In this document: positions 23,735 through 35,514 of the stretch, piece by piece
Position numbering within the stretch: the stretch's first letter is position 1
Layout of the letters: each line of letters begins with the position of its first letter
DNA from: Hymenopus coronatus
Taxonomy: Eukaryota > Arthropoda > Insecta > Mantodea > Hymenopodidae
DNA length: 64,000 nucleotides
Assembly: GCA_030762935.1 (NCBI GenBank)
Contig: CM060900.1
Span: 438,023,259 to 438,087,258 of the forward strand
Reading direction: 5' to 3'
Translations under genes and position numbers: made by a program
Notes under the pieces: model-generated
The model's database searches: none
What the model saw: the letters and a program-made list of their open reading frames with translations, nothing else
What the model was told of the DNA's origin: nothing

Positions 23735-24025
23735 CAGCGACTCGTCCTCCGTGTTCTGTGGGTAACATGCTGGCTTCTGGTTGCATAGGTCGAAGTTCAA
23801 ACTCGGCGGAGAGTGATGTTTTATTTCGGCGAAAATAATACTTAGCATGGCTTCCTTTGGAAGAGAAGTAAGCCGTTGGTCCCGTGTCGTATAACCACAG
23901 CACGTAAAAGAACATAAAGAATGATAAAAAGATATTTGAGCAAAATTAATCGGCCTTTCATGCACAGTTGAATAGGACGCTGACAGCCATAGCAATTAAA
24001 GTGCGTCCATAAATAAAACCCAATT
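23735..24025 (+). mobile_element. SINE family D
   Basis: Head CTCGTCCTCCGTGTTCTGTG and AAGTTCAAACTCGGCGGAG, then ACTTAGCATGGCTTCC, TTGGTCCCGTGTCG and GGACGCTGACAGCC, ending GTGCGTCCATAAATAAAACC. Full length but diverged. The upstream 23,140-23,730 stretch contains only weak frames. Confidence 0.8.
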
Positions 24026-24337
24026 TTAATTTGAGACACGTTCATTAACCAGCAGTTTTAATAATTGAGTGAAAAGTCAATAATGTTACCCTGAGTTTGA
24101 CTTTCAGAACAAAATGAAATTAAATGCATGTAACTTGCGAATATTTTCGACCTTAGATAGATAAAATATCCTTATAGGTTTCAAAGTATTAAAAGGTATC
24201 GGAAATACTTACTCCATGAGTAGTTGGCATAAAACATAAGGAACAGATAGAATAGCATAAAGACAGAGTTTTCAAAAGGGATTCAGTACCGATCCATTGA
24301 GGATGGGAGGGAGGGTTGAGGTGACCGGACCCCGAAG

Positions 24338-24580
24338 TGAGCCGGTCCCCATGGCCGCGCTCGCCAAATCGTCTCGCTTTGGTGTTTCGCAGCCCAGGGG
24401 ACCGTGGGTTCGAGTCCCGCCTTGGGCATGGGTGTTATATGTTTGTGTATGTGTGTGTAAAAAGGAAAACAGAAATTCAGTAATCATACAGTAATCAAAG
24501 TAAACAAATTAGGTAAATAAAAAGTAGTGTATACAGCGCCGGAGTCCCGATAAGACTCCGGAACTGTATTTTAAATAAAA
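24338..24580 (+). mobile_element. SINE family E, copy 1, with 3' stem-loop
   Basis: Head CCGGTCCCCATGGCCGCGCTCG and CCGTGGGTTCGAGTCCCG (B-box), then CCTTGGGCATGGGTGTTATA and a short TG-rich run. The AATTCAGTAATCATAC block and AGGTAAATAAAAAG follow. Near the end CCGGAGTC (24,539-24,546) and GACTCCGG (24,554-24,561) form a perfect 8-bp stem with a 7-nt loop, followed by AACTGTATTTTAAATAAA. Other copies are at 56,860 and 61,100. Confidence 0.85.
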
Positions 24581-24594
24581 AAAATGTGTTGGCA

Positions 24595-24990
24595 CAGCAT
24601 TAACAGGGCCCCTACAGTTTCCAGACTGAGGAGCCCGGCAGAATGGGGTGGTCCTATACCCTAACAAACAACCGAAAGCCAAGGAATGGGGAAAGTTCCA
24701 CAGAGAACATTTTTTTTAAATTCCACGCTGTATCTAAACACCATCTCCGACGCTTCCAATCCTAAAACACACCAAACGGAGTGAAGGATGTATGTAACTA
24801 TTAATGGAACAACAAGGTGGGCCAGAAAATACGAGGGATGAGAGATGAGCAGCATTCGCCTGCCGATCTGGGAAACCCCGAAAAAACTCGTGGATGAGGG
24901 TAGACAGTCACCGAGAATTGAACACGGGACCTCCCGAATGTAAGTCGCACGCGTTATCGCGGCTCCAATTCTTTTGACAACAGATAGTAA
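24595..24990 (-). mobile_element. SINE family C, reverse copy
   Basis: The minus strand begins with GCCGCGATAACGCGTGCGAC and CATTCGGGAGGTCCCGTGTT, followed by the TTTTTCGGGGTTTCCCAGAT segment and the C-family body ending near 24,595. It directly abuts the tail of the E copy, so two SINEs sit tail to tail. Confidence 0.7.
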
Positions 24991-24999
24991 ATATTGTAT

Positions 25000-25435
25000 A
25001 CTACAGTGTAACATTTACATATTTTATTTGTTAGGCTTAAGCAGATTTAGTTTTTAATTACAAACTGAGAAAAGGTTTCCCCTCTAAGGGTGTTGCAGAG
25101 CATAGCAAAAAACGTGATTATGCAACCACGAGTCTTTTTAAATACACTGGCAAACTAAGATAAGTGTTTTTGTTGAACGTATGTAGTAAGACAGCCTCTT
25201 GTGATAGAATAGAGGGAGGATTTAAAGTGTGCTTTGAATGACATTTGCAATTTAAAAAGCGCGCATGTCACTGTTGAGGGTTTTCCCCTCAGTCATGGGA
25301 GCTTGTGGGATGTCTTTGTGCTGCGCGTACTCAGCCAGGATTTTCCTAGCCGCAGTGTTAGTAAACCTCGCAATCAATTAGTTAATCGGATTAATGTATA
25401 CCCCCATAGGTAGTGGCGGAGAATAATCAATTTGT
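25000..25435. other. No gene seen
   Basis: AT-rich spacer between SINEs with no recognisable motif. Confidence 0.4.
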
Positions 25436-25439
25436 ATAG

Positions 25440-25690
25440 TTCCTCTGGATCGTCCCCGTTGCGCAGTGGTAGCACGAATGTCTTTGGCACAGGGGACCAG
25501 AGTTCAGTTCTAGTTCAGAATATGAGAATTTTTTCCCCGAGCAGAATTCTTTCTCTCTGCTTCCCATGCCTGGTTGTCTTATACCTTTAGCGCTACCCTG
25601 CTGAAGACACCGCAGTATCGTCCTGCCTATACGCTGTGATCGGACAGTGGTCTCTACCATGATTTCATCCTGGTTCAAACCAATCATTGG
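25440..25690 (+). mobile_element. tRNA-derived SINE family I
   Basis: Head TCGTCCCCGTTGCGCAGTGG (A-box type, GCGCAGTGGTAGCACG) with GAGTTCAGTTCTAGTTC as a decayed B box, followed by a GC-moderate body to about 25,690. No second copy is recognised in the window. Confidence 0.5.
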
Positions 25691-25694
25691 ATTT

Positions 25695-26285
25695 TTCAGC
25701 CTGCATCAACCTAGCGGGATGACTCAAGTGATCTCATCTATGATCCGTATTCGGCAAGTCTTCAGTTTGATCCCCTTGGCTGACCTCCTGACCTAGGGTT
25801 TCTTTCTGTGGGCTTCCTTGGGTCGCCAGGTGAATTCTGGACAAGTTCATCATCAATATGTCTCTCGAATTTTCCGGTCCAGCATTTCCCATTATTTCCT
25901 AATCATCTCTTTCAGCGTAGAAGGACCAGACGACGGTGTTCTGGGAATTGCGGCTGGATGATGACTTGTGCACCTTAAATGTTTATCATCGTCGGTACTG
26001 CTGGATCGGTATCCGCGTTCAGGTCTTGTGGTTTCCTCTGGCGGACCGCCGGAGGTCATGCTCGTGAGCAGGGACCGGGCAGCAACGGAGGCCTTCCATC
26101 TGCAACGGTTAGGAACCTCCTCCATGCTTGTGCTCGCCGTTATCCGCTCTGGTCACTATTTCAGTTTTCTTGCCTCATCCCTGCTTACCTAGGGTCAGTA
26201 AAGAGGCAAAGGGCCACATGGGCCTACAGCTGGTGCTCTGGTCCTGGGTTCTGGGGAACCCCGTGCGTGCATCATCATAATTATT
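25695..26285 (+). mobile_element. SINE family C, long copy
   Basis: The head is degraded (CAGTTTGATCCCCTTGGCTG), then the C-family block GGGCTTCCTTGGGTCGCCAG, GAATTCTGGACAAG, TTTCCTAATCATCT and GACCAGACGACGGTG. The body continues GC-rich to about 26,280. Overlapping frames on both strands are explained by the SINE. Confidence 0.65.
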
Positions 26286-26775
26286 CTGCAAACTTTTATT
26301 AATAAAGCAAGCGTACATAAAGTGGCTCATCTAAAATATTCACCTCAAATATATTTTAAATATTTTTGGCAAACATAAAAATACTAGTTGGCTTATCTAG
26401 TATTACATGATCACTCACGAGAAAATGCGAAAACTCTTCCGAAAAAATTGGAACTTGGCCCTACAGGTTAAAAAAACAGACAGCATGCTCTCATATCGTG
26501 GAGGTAGACAGGAAAACAAAGCCACTTTAGTAACTACTTTGTATTACGGCTCCAACATTAATGTATTCTAATATCTAGGCCTTGAATATTCAATTTAGTC
26601 ATTTAGAAACTGGAATTAGAAGTCGTTTTATAGCTTATGTCCTTTGGGAAGAGCAGTGCGCTTCAACAGTGAAAGAATTTTCAAAATCGGTTAAGGTGGT
26701 TCAGAGCTTACCAGGTCACGTGTACATAATTCAGACATGGTCATTCACTGAGACCTTCCCGCATACGACAGAAGA

Positions 26776-26800
26776 TTGGTGTATCTGACAGATACACCAA
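26776..26800. repeat. Perfect 12-bp inverted repeat
   Basis: TTGGTGTATCTG (26,776-26,787) and CAGATACACCAA (26,789-26,800) are exact reverse complements around a single A. As RNA this would be a very tight hairpin; as DNA it is a near-palindrome. Confidence 0.9.
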
Positions 26801-26833
26801 GTATGACCATGTATGACCTAGCCTATTAGCAAG

Positions 26834-26854
26834 CTCTGTCGGGCCGCGACAGAG
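26834..26854. repeat. Perfect 8-bp stem, 5-nt loop
   Basis: CTCTGTCG (26,834-26,841) pairs with CGACAGAG (26,847-26,854) around GGCCG. It lies 33 bp after the first hairpin and 86 bp before the A/T-rich tail, so both may be part of the 3' end of the same retroelement. Confidence 0.9.
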
Positions 26855-26969
26855 TTCCATTGCAAAATCGTCATGGCATATTCTTAGTCTGTATATACAA
26901 ATGTGGTCTTCCGGTACCTGAGATGTATGCTGAAGGGGAGTAAATAAAAATAAATAAAACTGAAATGAA

Positions 26970-28280
26970 GTTGAACAACAAGTTAGAAATCAAAACGTAG
27001 TTAACATATACGATGCAACTGAAAACTTTGCCGTGGATTTGGAACTGTGGACGGGACAGAGTATTACATAGTTTTCTCTCTTGGCGATCTCTCCAAAATG
27101 CAAACGAGAACGTGTAATTTATAAGTATGTTCCCATATTGGAGGATCTAAGGGGTAAACGATTTACAGAAAACTGGAGTTGCAGCTACAGTGAACATCCG
27201 TTGCAGTTAATATACTTTTTCAGCAAAAAATTAGCTAAGTTTACTTGAGCAACTGTTTTCACAAATAAATTATGTTCAATCAAAATTTTACAGATAAAAG
27301 ATGTAGTTAAGACAATCTATTGTTTACACACTTTTACTGTAGTCTAAAGTGTGTTGTACAAAAGAAAACAATGCTATTTACCTAAGAATCGGCAACCGCC
27401 AGAGTACCAATTGCCTGTCTATTTTTTCATCAACCGGTACGTTTAAACTACGTGATGTTAGCCAAGTTTGTAGATTGCGTGTCTAGTGGCTCCCATACCT
27501 GGCGTTCGCGCACACACATACTAGAGCCATTGCGCTAGGTAATGTCATCTAAAACCTCTGCATGTTGAAGTTTTGCACATTCATTTTACTCTGCAATATT
27601 GGAAAGTCACTATGCTAGAGACCACCAGAAGAATGTTGATTCATTTACAAGCGTTACCACTTAGTGCACACGCTGTGTTTAGTAAATGATGTGTATGCTC
27701 AGGGGCGTGTGTGTGTGTAATAGCTTGCTCTCTGCTATGAACTACTTCAATGTATACATACGTGTGTAATGCGAATGTTTGCATATTCGTGCATTAGTTT
27801 ATCTTCAGTGCGTTATATCGTCTGTTTAAGGAATATTACTCCATGTGTGTATGCATGTGCGTGCGTGCAAGTGACCGGAGAGTAAACAGTTTAGTGGATA
27901 GTGCACCATCCCCACCAAATCTGGTGCAATGCAAGAGAGAGTTTCCGGTCTTTCATGAAACTGTTCTGTTGTAACATTTGGGAATTATACATCTTAAATA
28001 ATTTTAAGCTACAAGTTATTTATGAATGATACGCCCACCAAAAGCGTGCTAACAGGATATTTTAAGATTTGTGGCAGTAATGGATCAGAAAATGAGAAAA
28101 AGTTTTTTTATATCTTAATGGTTTGCAAAGATGAGATTTATTTACAGATCGCGGATGATATTAACACAAATAACTCTGCCGTTTTACATAAGGTTTAAGT
28201 AACAAATTATGTTGTAGCAAACCAAGGCCATTATAGGTAGTTATAGCATGAGTGATTATTTGAATAATAGCTTCTCTGTA
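26970..28280. other. No gene seen
   Basis: AT-rich, with TG-rich patches (27,700-27,870) but no true microsatellite or exon. Confidence 0.45.
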
Positions 28281-28289
28281 AATAAACTG

Positions 28290-28690
28290 ACCGAAATGAC
28301 TTCACGGTGTCGTGTGAGGTTGGTATTCGTGAGATCGTGTTTTCCTTCGTTGGGTGGTCCAGGAAATACTTCGCTGTTGTCTGAGGTCGACAGGCGAATA
28401 CTGCAGTAGTTTATGTAACGTCACGCATTTCCAGTCCCCTATTTCCTAATATATTATAGTTAGACGGATCAGGGGAGTGGATAGCGCGGCGTTGGAAATT
28501 TGCTTCCAGCATCTGCCTGTTCTGGGGTTCGTTGTATGACGAAGCATAACGAGACTGCGCTTTGGTGAGGGGAGGTTTGTGGTGCTGCTGGTGTATGTAT
28601 GTATCTCCACTTAGAAACGTTAGGTACCCTACCTGAGTGCGAGTTTACTGCTTAGAACCTGCCTGTCCTCTATGTGTTTCACTTTACTAT
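28290..28690 (+). mobile_element. SINE family C, diverged copy
   Basis: Contains GGTCGACAGGCGAATACTGC and CATTTCCAGTCCCCTATTTC blocks in the C-family order. The tRNA-like head at 28,300-28,370 is badly eroded. Placed directly upstream of a better C copy. Confidence 0.5.
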
Positions 28691-28721
28691 CCAATCTATT
28701 CTACTGTGAAATAAAAACCCA

Positions 28722-29190
28722 GCAAGGGGGATTTGCGGTAACGTGTTAGACTTGCATTCGAGAGATCCCTGGTTCGATTCCCGTTGAGTGACTACTCTGA
28801 CCATGGGATTTTCGTTGATTCCCAGGATCGCTGTACTGTAGTTCCTCCTCTACCACCCATTTCCTATCGCTGTTTTATTACCAATTATTTCATATACTCA
28901 TGTTTTCAGTATTTTAGGGCCAGACGACGGTGTACAGTCTATTGCGGCTGGGAGGTGAGGGTTTGTTCCTGGAGTCGGACGAACTGCTCAGCTAGGATTC
29001 GCCTAGGTACTCTCGGGTGGGTTATCCTTCAGGGGATCCCAGAGATTAGAAGATTGGGCTTGGGCGACGTCGTATTCATTCAAACTGCAAACGTTATGGT
29101 CCCCAACCATGGTTTCACACCTCGTCACTCGGCTCTTTCTCCCTTCGGGGCTCTCCCCTCATCCCTCCCTCCAAGGGGTAACTGAAGAAG
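28722..29190 (+). mobile_element. SINE family C
   Basis: Head AGCAAGGGGGATTTGCGGTA with GCATTCGAGAGATCCC and TGGTTCGATTCCCG (B-box), then TGACTACTCTGACCATGGGA, GGGCCAGACGACGGTG and a GC-rich body to about 29,190. The 133-codon plus-strand frame here is explained by the SINE and is not a gene. Confidence 0.75.
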
Positions 29191-29199
29191 ATAAAGAGT

Positions 29200-30125
29200 C
29201 TGATAACTTACTTGCTATGCTCTTTTGCGTGATACCGGAATCATGGTCGTATAAAATGAATAGTTATTTTATTGAGAAAATAGGAAGCTAGAGAAATAGT
29301 TTGCGTTAAATAATTTTAAATGTTAAAACAAAGGTTGAAAAAGCACAACTTAGAATTATGCCACAATGTGGGGGTCATCAACGTTGGTGACTCAATTAGG
29401 TATAAAAAGTAATGGAGATAATTAAATGTCTGGATTCTCAGTAAGGAAGAACCCAAAGCTGAATTCTTGGGAAGCTAATACGCTAAGAGATTAAGGTTGT
29501 TGAAGCGTTCATAGGCTACTTATGGGAATTGTAGAGGATGCAACTCAAACAATGAAAATTGTGCCTCAGATGCGTATTATTTGGCAACATAGAGCATGAG
29601 AACAATGGTAGGGTAGTGAGTAGTAGTTGGGGCTTAGGCTAATAATCGGGCAATCATTGCTAAAGTTTATTCATTCTCTTGCTACAGTTGTTACAATTTG
29701 CAAAAGTGTTACGAAGTGCTAGGCTCGCCTCACCATCCGTTTAATGATGATCCGTAAGGGTTTTGTCGTAACTATAGCTGCTTAGCGAGCCAAAGTGGCT
29801 TAAATTTGTGTCAGGAATAAATTCCCATACAACGTAAAATTCATAATACTCTGAAAGCAGATTTAGTACGACACCGTTATAGTTTAGATTGCGGAACAGT
29901 TGAATACTCAAATTAAATCAATCGGCAAAATGTCCCAAACAGATTGGTTTTTAGCATCCATTATAGAGGGTGGGAGCTGAATAAGTGCAAATAGTTTCAT
30001 ATTTGGTAGAGAACAAAATGTATAACACATTGGTGCATCTCATTTGCCCACTTACTAATAGCATTGTCATAACGAAAGAAGAGTCTACTGAGTCCAGTGT
30101 GTTTTGAACTACCCTGCATCATTTC
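29200..30125. other. No gene seen
   Basis: Moderately AT-rich spacer with no tRNA-like head, RT or transposase motif that I can name. Confidence 0.4.
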
Positions 30126-30129
30126 TTGC

Positions 30130-30420
30130 TGTGATTACATCATCACGCAACGGCCAATTCCCATGTTTAATACAACTCGTACACCGCCGACCTGCATTCA
30201 CGTGACTCACAGTGAGGAAACGAAAGACCGATTCAGTCGCAAATTTTCCCTTACACAATGAATGACTTTACATATGCTGAATTAGCAGATATCCATATAG
30301 TTTACGCCGCAACTGGGGAATCTGCCAATGTTGCGAAGGACATCACCGATTTCTAAATCGTCATCTTCCAAAAATGTGAGCGTTCATTGCAATCTATCAA
30401 AGGATTTCTGACAAGGGTTT
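30130..30420 (+). mobile_element. DUF4817-type transposon fragment, copy 1
   Basis: ATG at 30,258 opens a 32-codon frame MNDFTYAELADIHIVYAAT, ESANVAKDITDF, then TAA (30,354-30,356). Downstream in frame, an FQKCERSLQ stretch continues the similarity. The AELADIH.VY pattern is typical of the first helix of DUF4817 proteins linked to mariner-type transposases. The region upstream of the ATG (CCGACCTGCATTCACGTGAC, GAGGAAACGAAAGACCG) is conserved in the reverse copy at 14,840-15,105. The stop lies at the same place in both copies. Confidence 0.6.
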
Positions 30421-30424
30421 TCTT

Positions 30425-33400
30425 AGTTCCTAGATTAGAGGTTTTTTTATAAGTGGTGCGGTTTAATTTTAGTTTCTCTTCCTTATAAGAGCATTGAGGG
30501 TGATTTTGCAGTTTACAGAACGGAAGTGCAAATCGTTACATGTTGATTTGAATTGTGTATTTGTTCAATAAACCCAAATTTAAATAAATCTTAATTTCAC
30601 TGTGTTCAATATTTTAAATTTTAACCTTGAACACATTGTGAATAATAATCAGATAATATTATCTGAAAAAAAAAATGGTTACGTAGGCCGAAGTTCGGTG
30701 CAATCGAATCTCTTCCCTCGCATCACACCACCTATAGTCTGGCAAGGAAAATAGCTGAGGGCAGAGAAGACTCAGCCGTATAACCTGTTACGTAAAAAAT
30801 TGTCGCAGCTTGAGATAGGGAGTAATATTTATGCTAAATCATCGTAAAATTTTCCTTAGCAGGAGCATAAGTTTAGAAAATAGCGGAAGAACTGCAAATA
30901 CTGGATAATCACATCGTCAAACGCTGATACAAATATTTGCGCCTGTTCACCTCTCATCCTGTATATTACCATTAAATTTGATTTGTGTTATCCATTGTTG
31001 CAACCACCCACACGTACACTGAGAAAGAAGCACATCGCTATACGTTTCTAACTATGTAGCGAACTACTACGCTACTTTTGATGGAGCGCCCTGCTACACA
31101 GATTAACTGCATCGTAACCAGAGATCGCAGATGTAGAAACGTTTTCGGGATTGCATGTTAAGACTGCTACGGAGATTAATGACTTCAGAAACAGGTCGGT
31201 GACATTACATTCACTCTCCGCTGATTAGTCAGGCGACGCTATGCAACTTAATACTTTTTCTGTTTTTCATTTCCCTTCGATGTGTACCAAACTACTGGTA
31301 AGATATTTTGCCGAAAGCATCGAAGGTGCGGCAATCGCAAATGAAGTCATTTGTAGAAGAAGTTAGATGGGAGCTGATATCTACTGATGGTGATGCGGAG
31401 AGAAGGGATTCTCACTGCCTATAAACGCTGTTTAACAACGTATCGTAGGAACTTCGAACAAAATCTCTCAAAATGTATATTGTCGTCCATTACATTAAAA
31501 GTGACAGTGATGAAAGAGACTACAGTATTGCAACGTAAATTAACTACTATTACAAAGCACAAATGTGTATTGTTACATTGCACTGCTGTACCACCATAGG
31601 CTACTCGAGTTGTAAATACACACATAAATAGCATCTCCATGTTTATGTGTAAATTTTTATTAGAATATAAGAAACAATCGTGAAATATTTCACACTCCAA
31701 AGATTGTACTGGTCCCATCCACCTACATTTTGTCTTCACTGCTCAAAAAGCACTTCATAGAACACTTACTGCTTGCGGCTGCAGGTAAATCTGCGGTGAA
31801 CTTCAGTAGTTACATGTCCTAAATGCGCACTGTAGTCGTAGAAATTGCATTACAACGAGAAAAAATGGCACCTAACCTTAATACAGCAAGACTCTATGTT
31901 ATTTGTTTGTATAACGCCCCTTGTACCGCCATCACTTGTTTGGGATTCAGAGCATCACCATAAAAGCTGAAAGAAAAACACGCGAGAAGATCGGAACGTC
32001 TCTCGAGGATCGACAGGTAACATGTGAATACAAATGTTTACGAGCCGCCATAGATTTAATTGTGTGTAAACAAGGATACATGAATTTACGTTGCCCTAAG
32101 GTGGTTTCATTTTGACTGTAGCACAGCACAAATGCAACTCCTCAGACAAGTGGCGTGCTCACACGCTTTGACGTACAGCATCCGTCCTGAACCATGGTAG
32201 CATATGTTTACGGTTCAACCTCCATACATTTCAGTTTTGTAGGTGAAGAACAAATCCCGGACCGGATCTAGCGCTCGAAAAAAAGATTTACAAATACTTC
32301 AGTCAATGATTTTCGAAACTACTCAACAGCAACCACTTCTTATTTGCAGGCCCATGATTTAGTTAGGGTATAGAGCAGGCATGGGTAAATTCCAAACCAC
32401 TTGGCACGCCACCCGCAAAGTTGGCTAACACCACATAATTTGAAACGAGCAGGTAGATGGAGAAACATCCAATTGGTGCAGTGGCGGTTCTTCATTTCCA
32501 TATGGCCTGATTTCTTTTATATACAGTTTAGACTCTAGTAAACTAATAAAAACGACACTATAATTTTAATTTATTTCTTTTACTATTGCTATTATTTCAT
32601 TGAAATTGAAGCTACCTTGATAGAGCTATTTTCAGCTGCACCATTTGCGTAATTTATTTGTGAAAACAGTTACTAACACGAATATGTAGAATCAAACATG
32701 GCCAACATTTTAGTAGTAAAGAATTTTTATTACGTGTGTTTTACAAATGATAATTTTTTAAATGGGTCAACATAATGTTTAGCGTAGTACAAGTATTTAA
32801 AAGGCTTAACATTTTCCGAATATTAATTATATCTGCAATTACGCTTTAGCTTTGCAGGTTCAACATGCATAGGATTTATAAAAATATCAAAAACATTTTC
32901 TGGAAAATCGTTTACCCTTTAGATGTTCTAGTAAAGGAATATACGTGTTACGGTTATAGTTCTCGTTTATATTTTGGAGAGATTTCAAAGAGGGAAAATT
33001 ATATAGCTGACCCTCATGCAATTGTCCCTTCCACAGTTCCAAATGCGCGGCAAAGGATATAATTATGTTGTAAATGTATACTCTATTTTTTTATTTCTTC
33101 CTCATTAGTTAACCTCATTTAATTTTTTATTTAATTATTTGTTCTATTTCAACCAGTCATAATTCCGAATACAGAAATAGTTATTAACAAAGAAGATCGA
33201 ATCTTAATATTCTTACAGCTTAGAATTTTAATATTCTTACATGATGACCTGTCAATTTGAATTCTCTGGAACAGACACTAGTCGCTAATAAGCTATATCG
33301 TACATGGGCAATATGCCTGTTATATTTACAGAACTTCTGGAACGTCTTCTGTAGTATGCGGGAAAGTCAAGTACTATTATTAGTTCCCGAACCAGTAGAT

Positions 33401-33695
33401 GCCCAAGACTGTTATAGGGTATACAATGGAGGGAGATTCCTCGTGTAGTGCGACCTCGCTATAACGAAGAGCTGAATTGAAAGAACTACAGGAGGCTACA
33501 TTTTGCATGCAATAGGGCCACAGAGAAACGCGGAAATTCACTAATAGTTTCTAACTTGAAGACTAGTCCCTCTCTTGGAGCTGTTCAGAGAGGAGGATGA
33601 ACGACTCGGCCAAGCATACAGCCCTCATGTGTTCATTGGCAATAGTTTTTCCTTTAAATAAGCACCCGCCATCTATCCGACACCACCTCACGCCG
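30425..33695. other. No convincing gene seen
   Basis: Long AT-rich stretch. A 22-codon open piece at about 31,970-32,020 is flanked by a GGGATTCAG acceptor-like and a CAG/GTAACA donor-like site but is too short to call. A weak tRNA-like patch occurs near 30,680-30,740. Confidence 0.4.
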
Positions 33696-33704
33696 GAAAA
33701 ACTC

Positions 33705-33985
33705 GAGATACACCTTAAGGATCTTGTCCATGGTCTAGGGTTAGCATGCCAGCCTTTAGTTCAACCCCGCCAGAGGGCGATGGATTTTTTTCACCCGTAA
33801 AAAGCCTTTGCATAGTCTCCTTCGGAAGAGAAGTAAAGCTCGTGATTTGCGTGTCGTAGATTTATTGCACTCAAAAGAACTTAAAGCCTGTTAGAGGCCT
33901 CTGAGCAAAATTCCCGGTCCTTTGCCCCAATGTTGAATGTGACGCTAAGAAACACAGCAGTTAAACAGCGTCAATAAATAAAATT
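33705..33985 (+). mobile_element. SINE family D
   Basis: Head TTGTCCATGGTCTAGGGTTA with AGTTCAACCCCGCCAGAGGG, then GATGGATTTTTTTCACCCG, CCTTCGGAAGAGAAGTAAAG, GAGGCCTCTGAGCAAAATT and GACGCTAAGAAACACAGCAG, ending GCGTCAATAAATAAAAT. Full length. Confidence 0.8.
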
Positions 33986-34024
33986 CAGTTCCATTTTTTG
34001 TTTCACACCTGAAAAATGAGGAGG

Positions 34025-34178
34025 AAATCGAAGAAAGGGAAATGAGGGAAAAGAAATTTTGATCGACTAGGAAAACACAGGAAAAACCCGAGGTCAGGGT
34101 GGGCGGTTGACGGGAATCGAATCTGGGACCTATTGAATGCGAGCCTCACATGTTACCATTCGGTCAACCCCGTGTTTA
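34025..34178 (-). mobile_element. SINE family C, 3'-truncated reverse copy
   Basis: The minus-strand head contains GCATTCAATAGGTCCCAGAT and TCGATTCCCGTCAACCGCC, then GGGTTTTTCCTGTGTTTTCC. Only about 150 bp remain. Confidence 0.6.
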
Positions 34179-34179
34179 T

Positions 34180-35140
34180 TGACAAATAAATAAATGTTTT
34201 AAGTTTGCACTATCAATTTACATACACTATGTAAAATACTTCGTTATATGTCCCTTAAACTGACAGCTTCGCAACAAGTTTCTCTATCAGAAATAATTTG
34301 AAGTTATTACTACGTTGTATTTATCAGTGTGCGGTTAAAATATGGTCAACATTGGAAAGACATTCTCAAAATATGTAGAAAGTATTATGTAGATACCAAT
34401 ATTTGGAAACATCCAAATAGTTGAATGCCAAATAAAAGTAGCGAAAATTGTACACATTTAAAGTTACACTGCATGCTTATTATAGTAATGCACATGTAAA
34501 ATATAATTTAAATATTTTAGTATATTTTGTTGAAAAATGTAACAGCTCTTACAAGGGTAAATTACATAACTGTATCAACAATTAAATTTATGAATATTTT
34601 TGTATAGAAGCTTTTAACACTACAGTAGTGCGGAATTTTAAATATTGAGAGACACTGTATTGTTTCTTCTCAAATAAGTCTCTCAATAGTTCCAACATAT
34701 TATACAGCTTGTCCCTCCCTAAGAGAAAGATGTAAATGTTTAGGTTTTAAAAATAAAAATAAAGTTCTTTATATGGTATGTACAAACAGACTTCTGTATA
34801 AAATATTGGGCTGCACAAAAGTAAATAGGGGATGTAAAAAGTGAATGTAGACTTATTACAATTAATACTTAGAGGATAAAATCCACGTGATAAAGTCAAG
34901 TAAAAGAATAATTTGAAGTACAAAGAAATCTATTGTATAGGTTGATCAGATAATAAATTAAGCAATATGTACAGTCGTTAAACTGGTGCCGCGAAAGAGG
35001 ACCATGCCTTAAGGCTTTGGTGAAAACTTTTGAAATTTTAGATAAGAATGAGTGGAGAAAATCATGTGAGAGAAACATATTATATTATGTGAGTTATGTA
35101 GAATAAGTAGGGTGAGAGTGCAACATACAATTTTCATCGC
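34180..35140. other. No gene seen
   Basis: Very AT-rich spacer, no motif recognised. Confidence 0.45.
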
Positions 35141-35144
35141 AAAT

Positions 35145-35465
35145 ACACGTTTCAAGACTGCCTGGATTAAAAAATACAATTTTTTAGAAAAAGGACCTTT
35201 GATTCTCTGAACAACATAATTTAAAAACGAAACGTTGGATAAATATCAAACATGATCTTTAGAAGATATGATACGACGATTTTCAGGAAAATTTTCCCAT
35301 CTCACACTATCCTTAATACAGCACATTTTTTCAGAATTTCGTTTTTATCAAAAGTGCTTCAAACGACTTTGATTAAAATGCAATATATTAAAATATTTAT
35401 ATGACGAATGTAATTTATGTCTTGAATTTTCTGGGAATGGCTTGTGAAGTCTCTCCATTCGGAAG
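35145..35465 (-). mobile_element. Family B repeat, copy 3, partial
   Basis: The reverse-oriented B blocks GATTTTCAGGAAAATTTTCC, GATTAAAATGCAATATATTA and TCTTGAATTTTCTGGGAATG are in the order seen at 60,350-60,520. Both ends of the unit are missing. The LINE at 35,515 follows. Confidence 0.75.
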
Positions 35466-35514
35466 AAACTTTTTATATAAGCTTGTACCTCACATAAATG
35501 TTAAGTAATATAAT

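Larger units (their letters stand above)
26400..26965 (+). mobile_element. Unclassified element tail with hairpins
   Basis: A block of moderate GC ends in GTAAATAAAAATAAATAAAA (26,940-26,960), the kind of simple A/T tail left by LINE or SINE insertion. Near the end are two perfect hairpins (see separate entries). Translations are suggestive of a decayed ORF but no motif can be named. Confidence 0.35.

Noticed and set aside
24272..24494. Overlapping plus- and minus-strand frames of 65-71 codons
   Set aside because: They run through the head and TG-rich part of an E SINE; the same words recur at 56,890-57,135 and 60,970-61,222 with different frames broken.
28784..29185. 133-codon plus-strand frame
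   Set aside because: It lies entirely in a C-family SINE; length comes from the GC-rich repeat and no protein motif is present.
31970..32022. 22-codon segment with acceptor-like and donor-like sites
   Set aside because: Too short, weak donor (GTAACA), and chance occurrence is expected in 64 kb.
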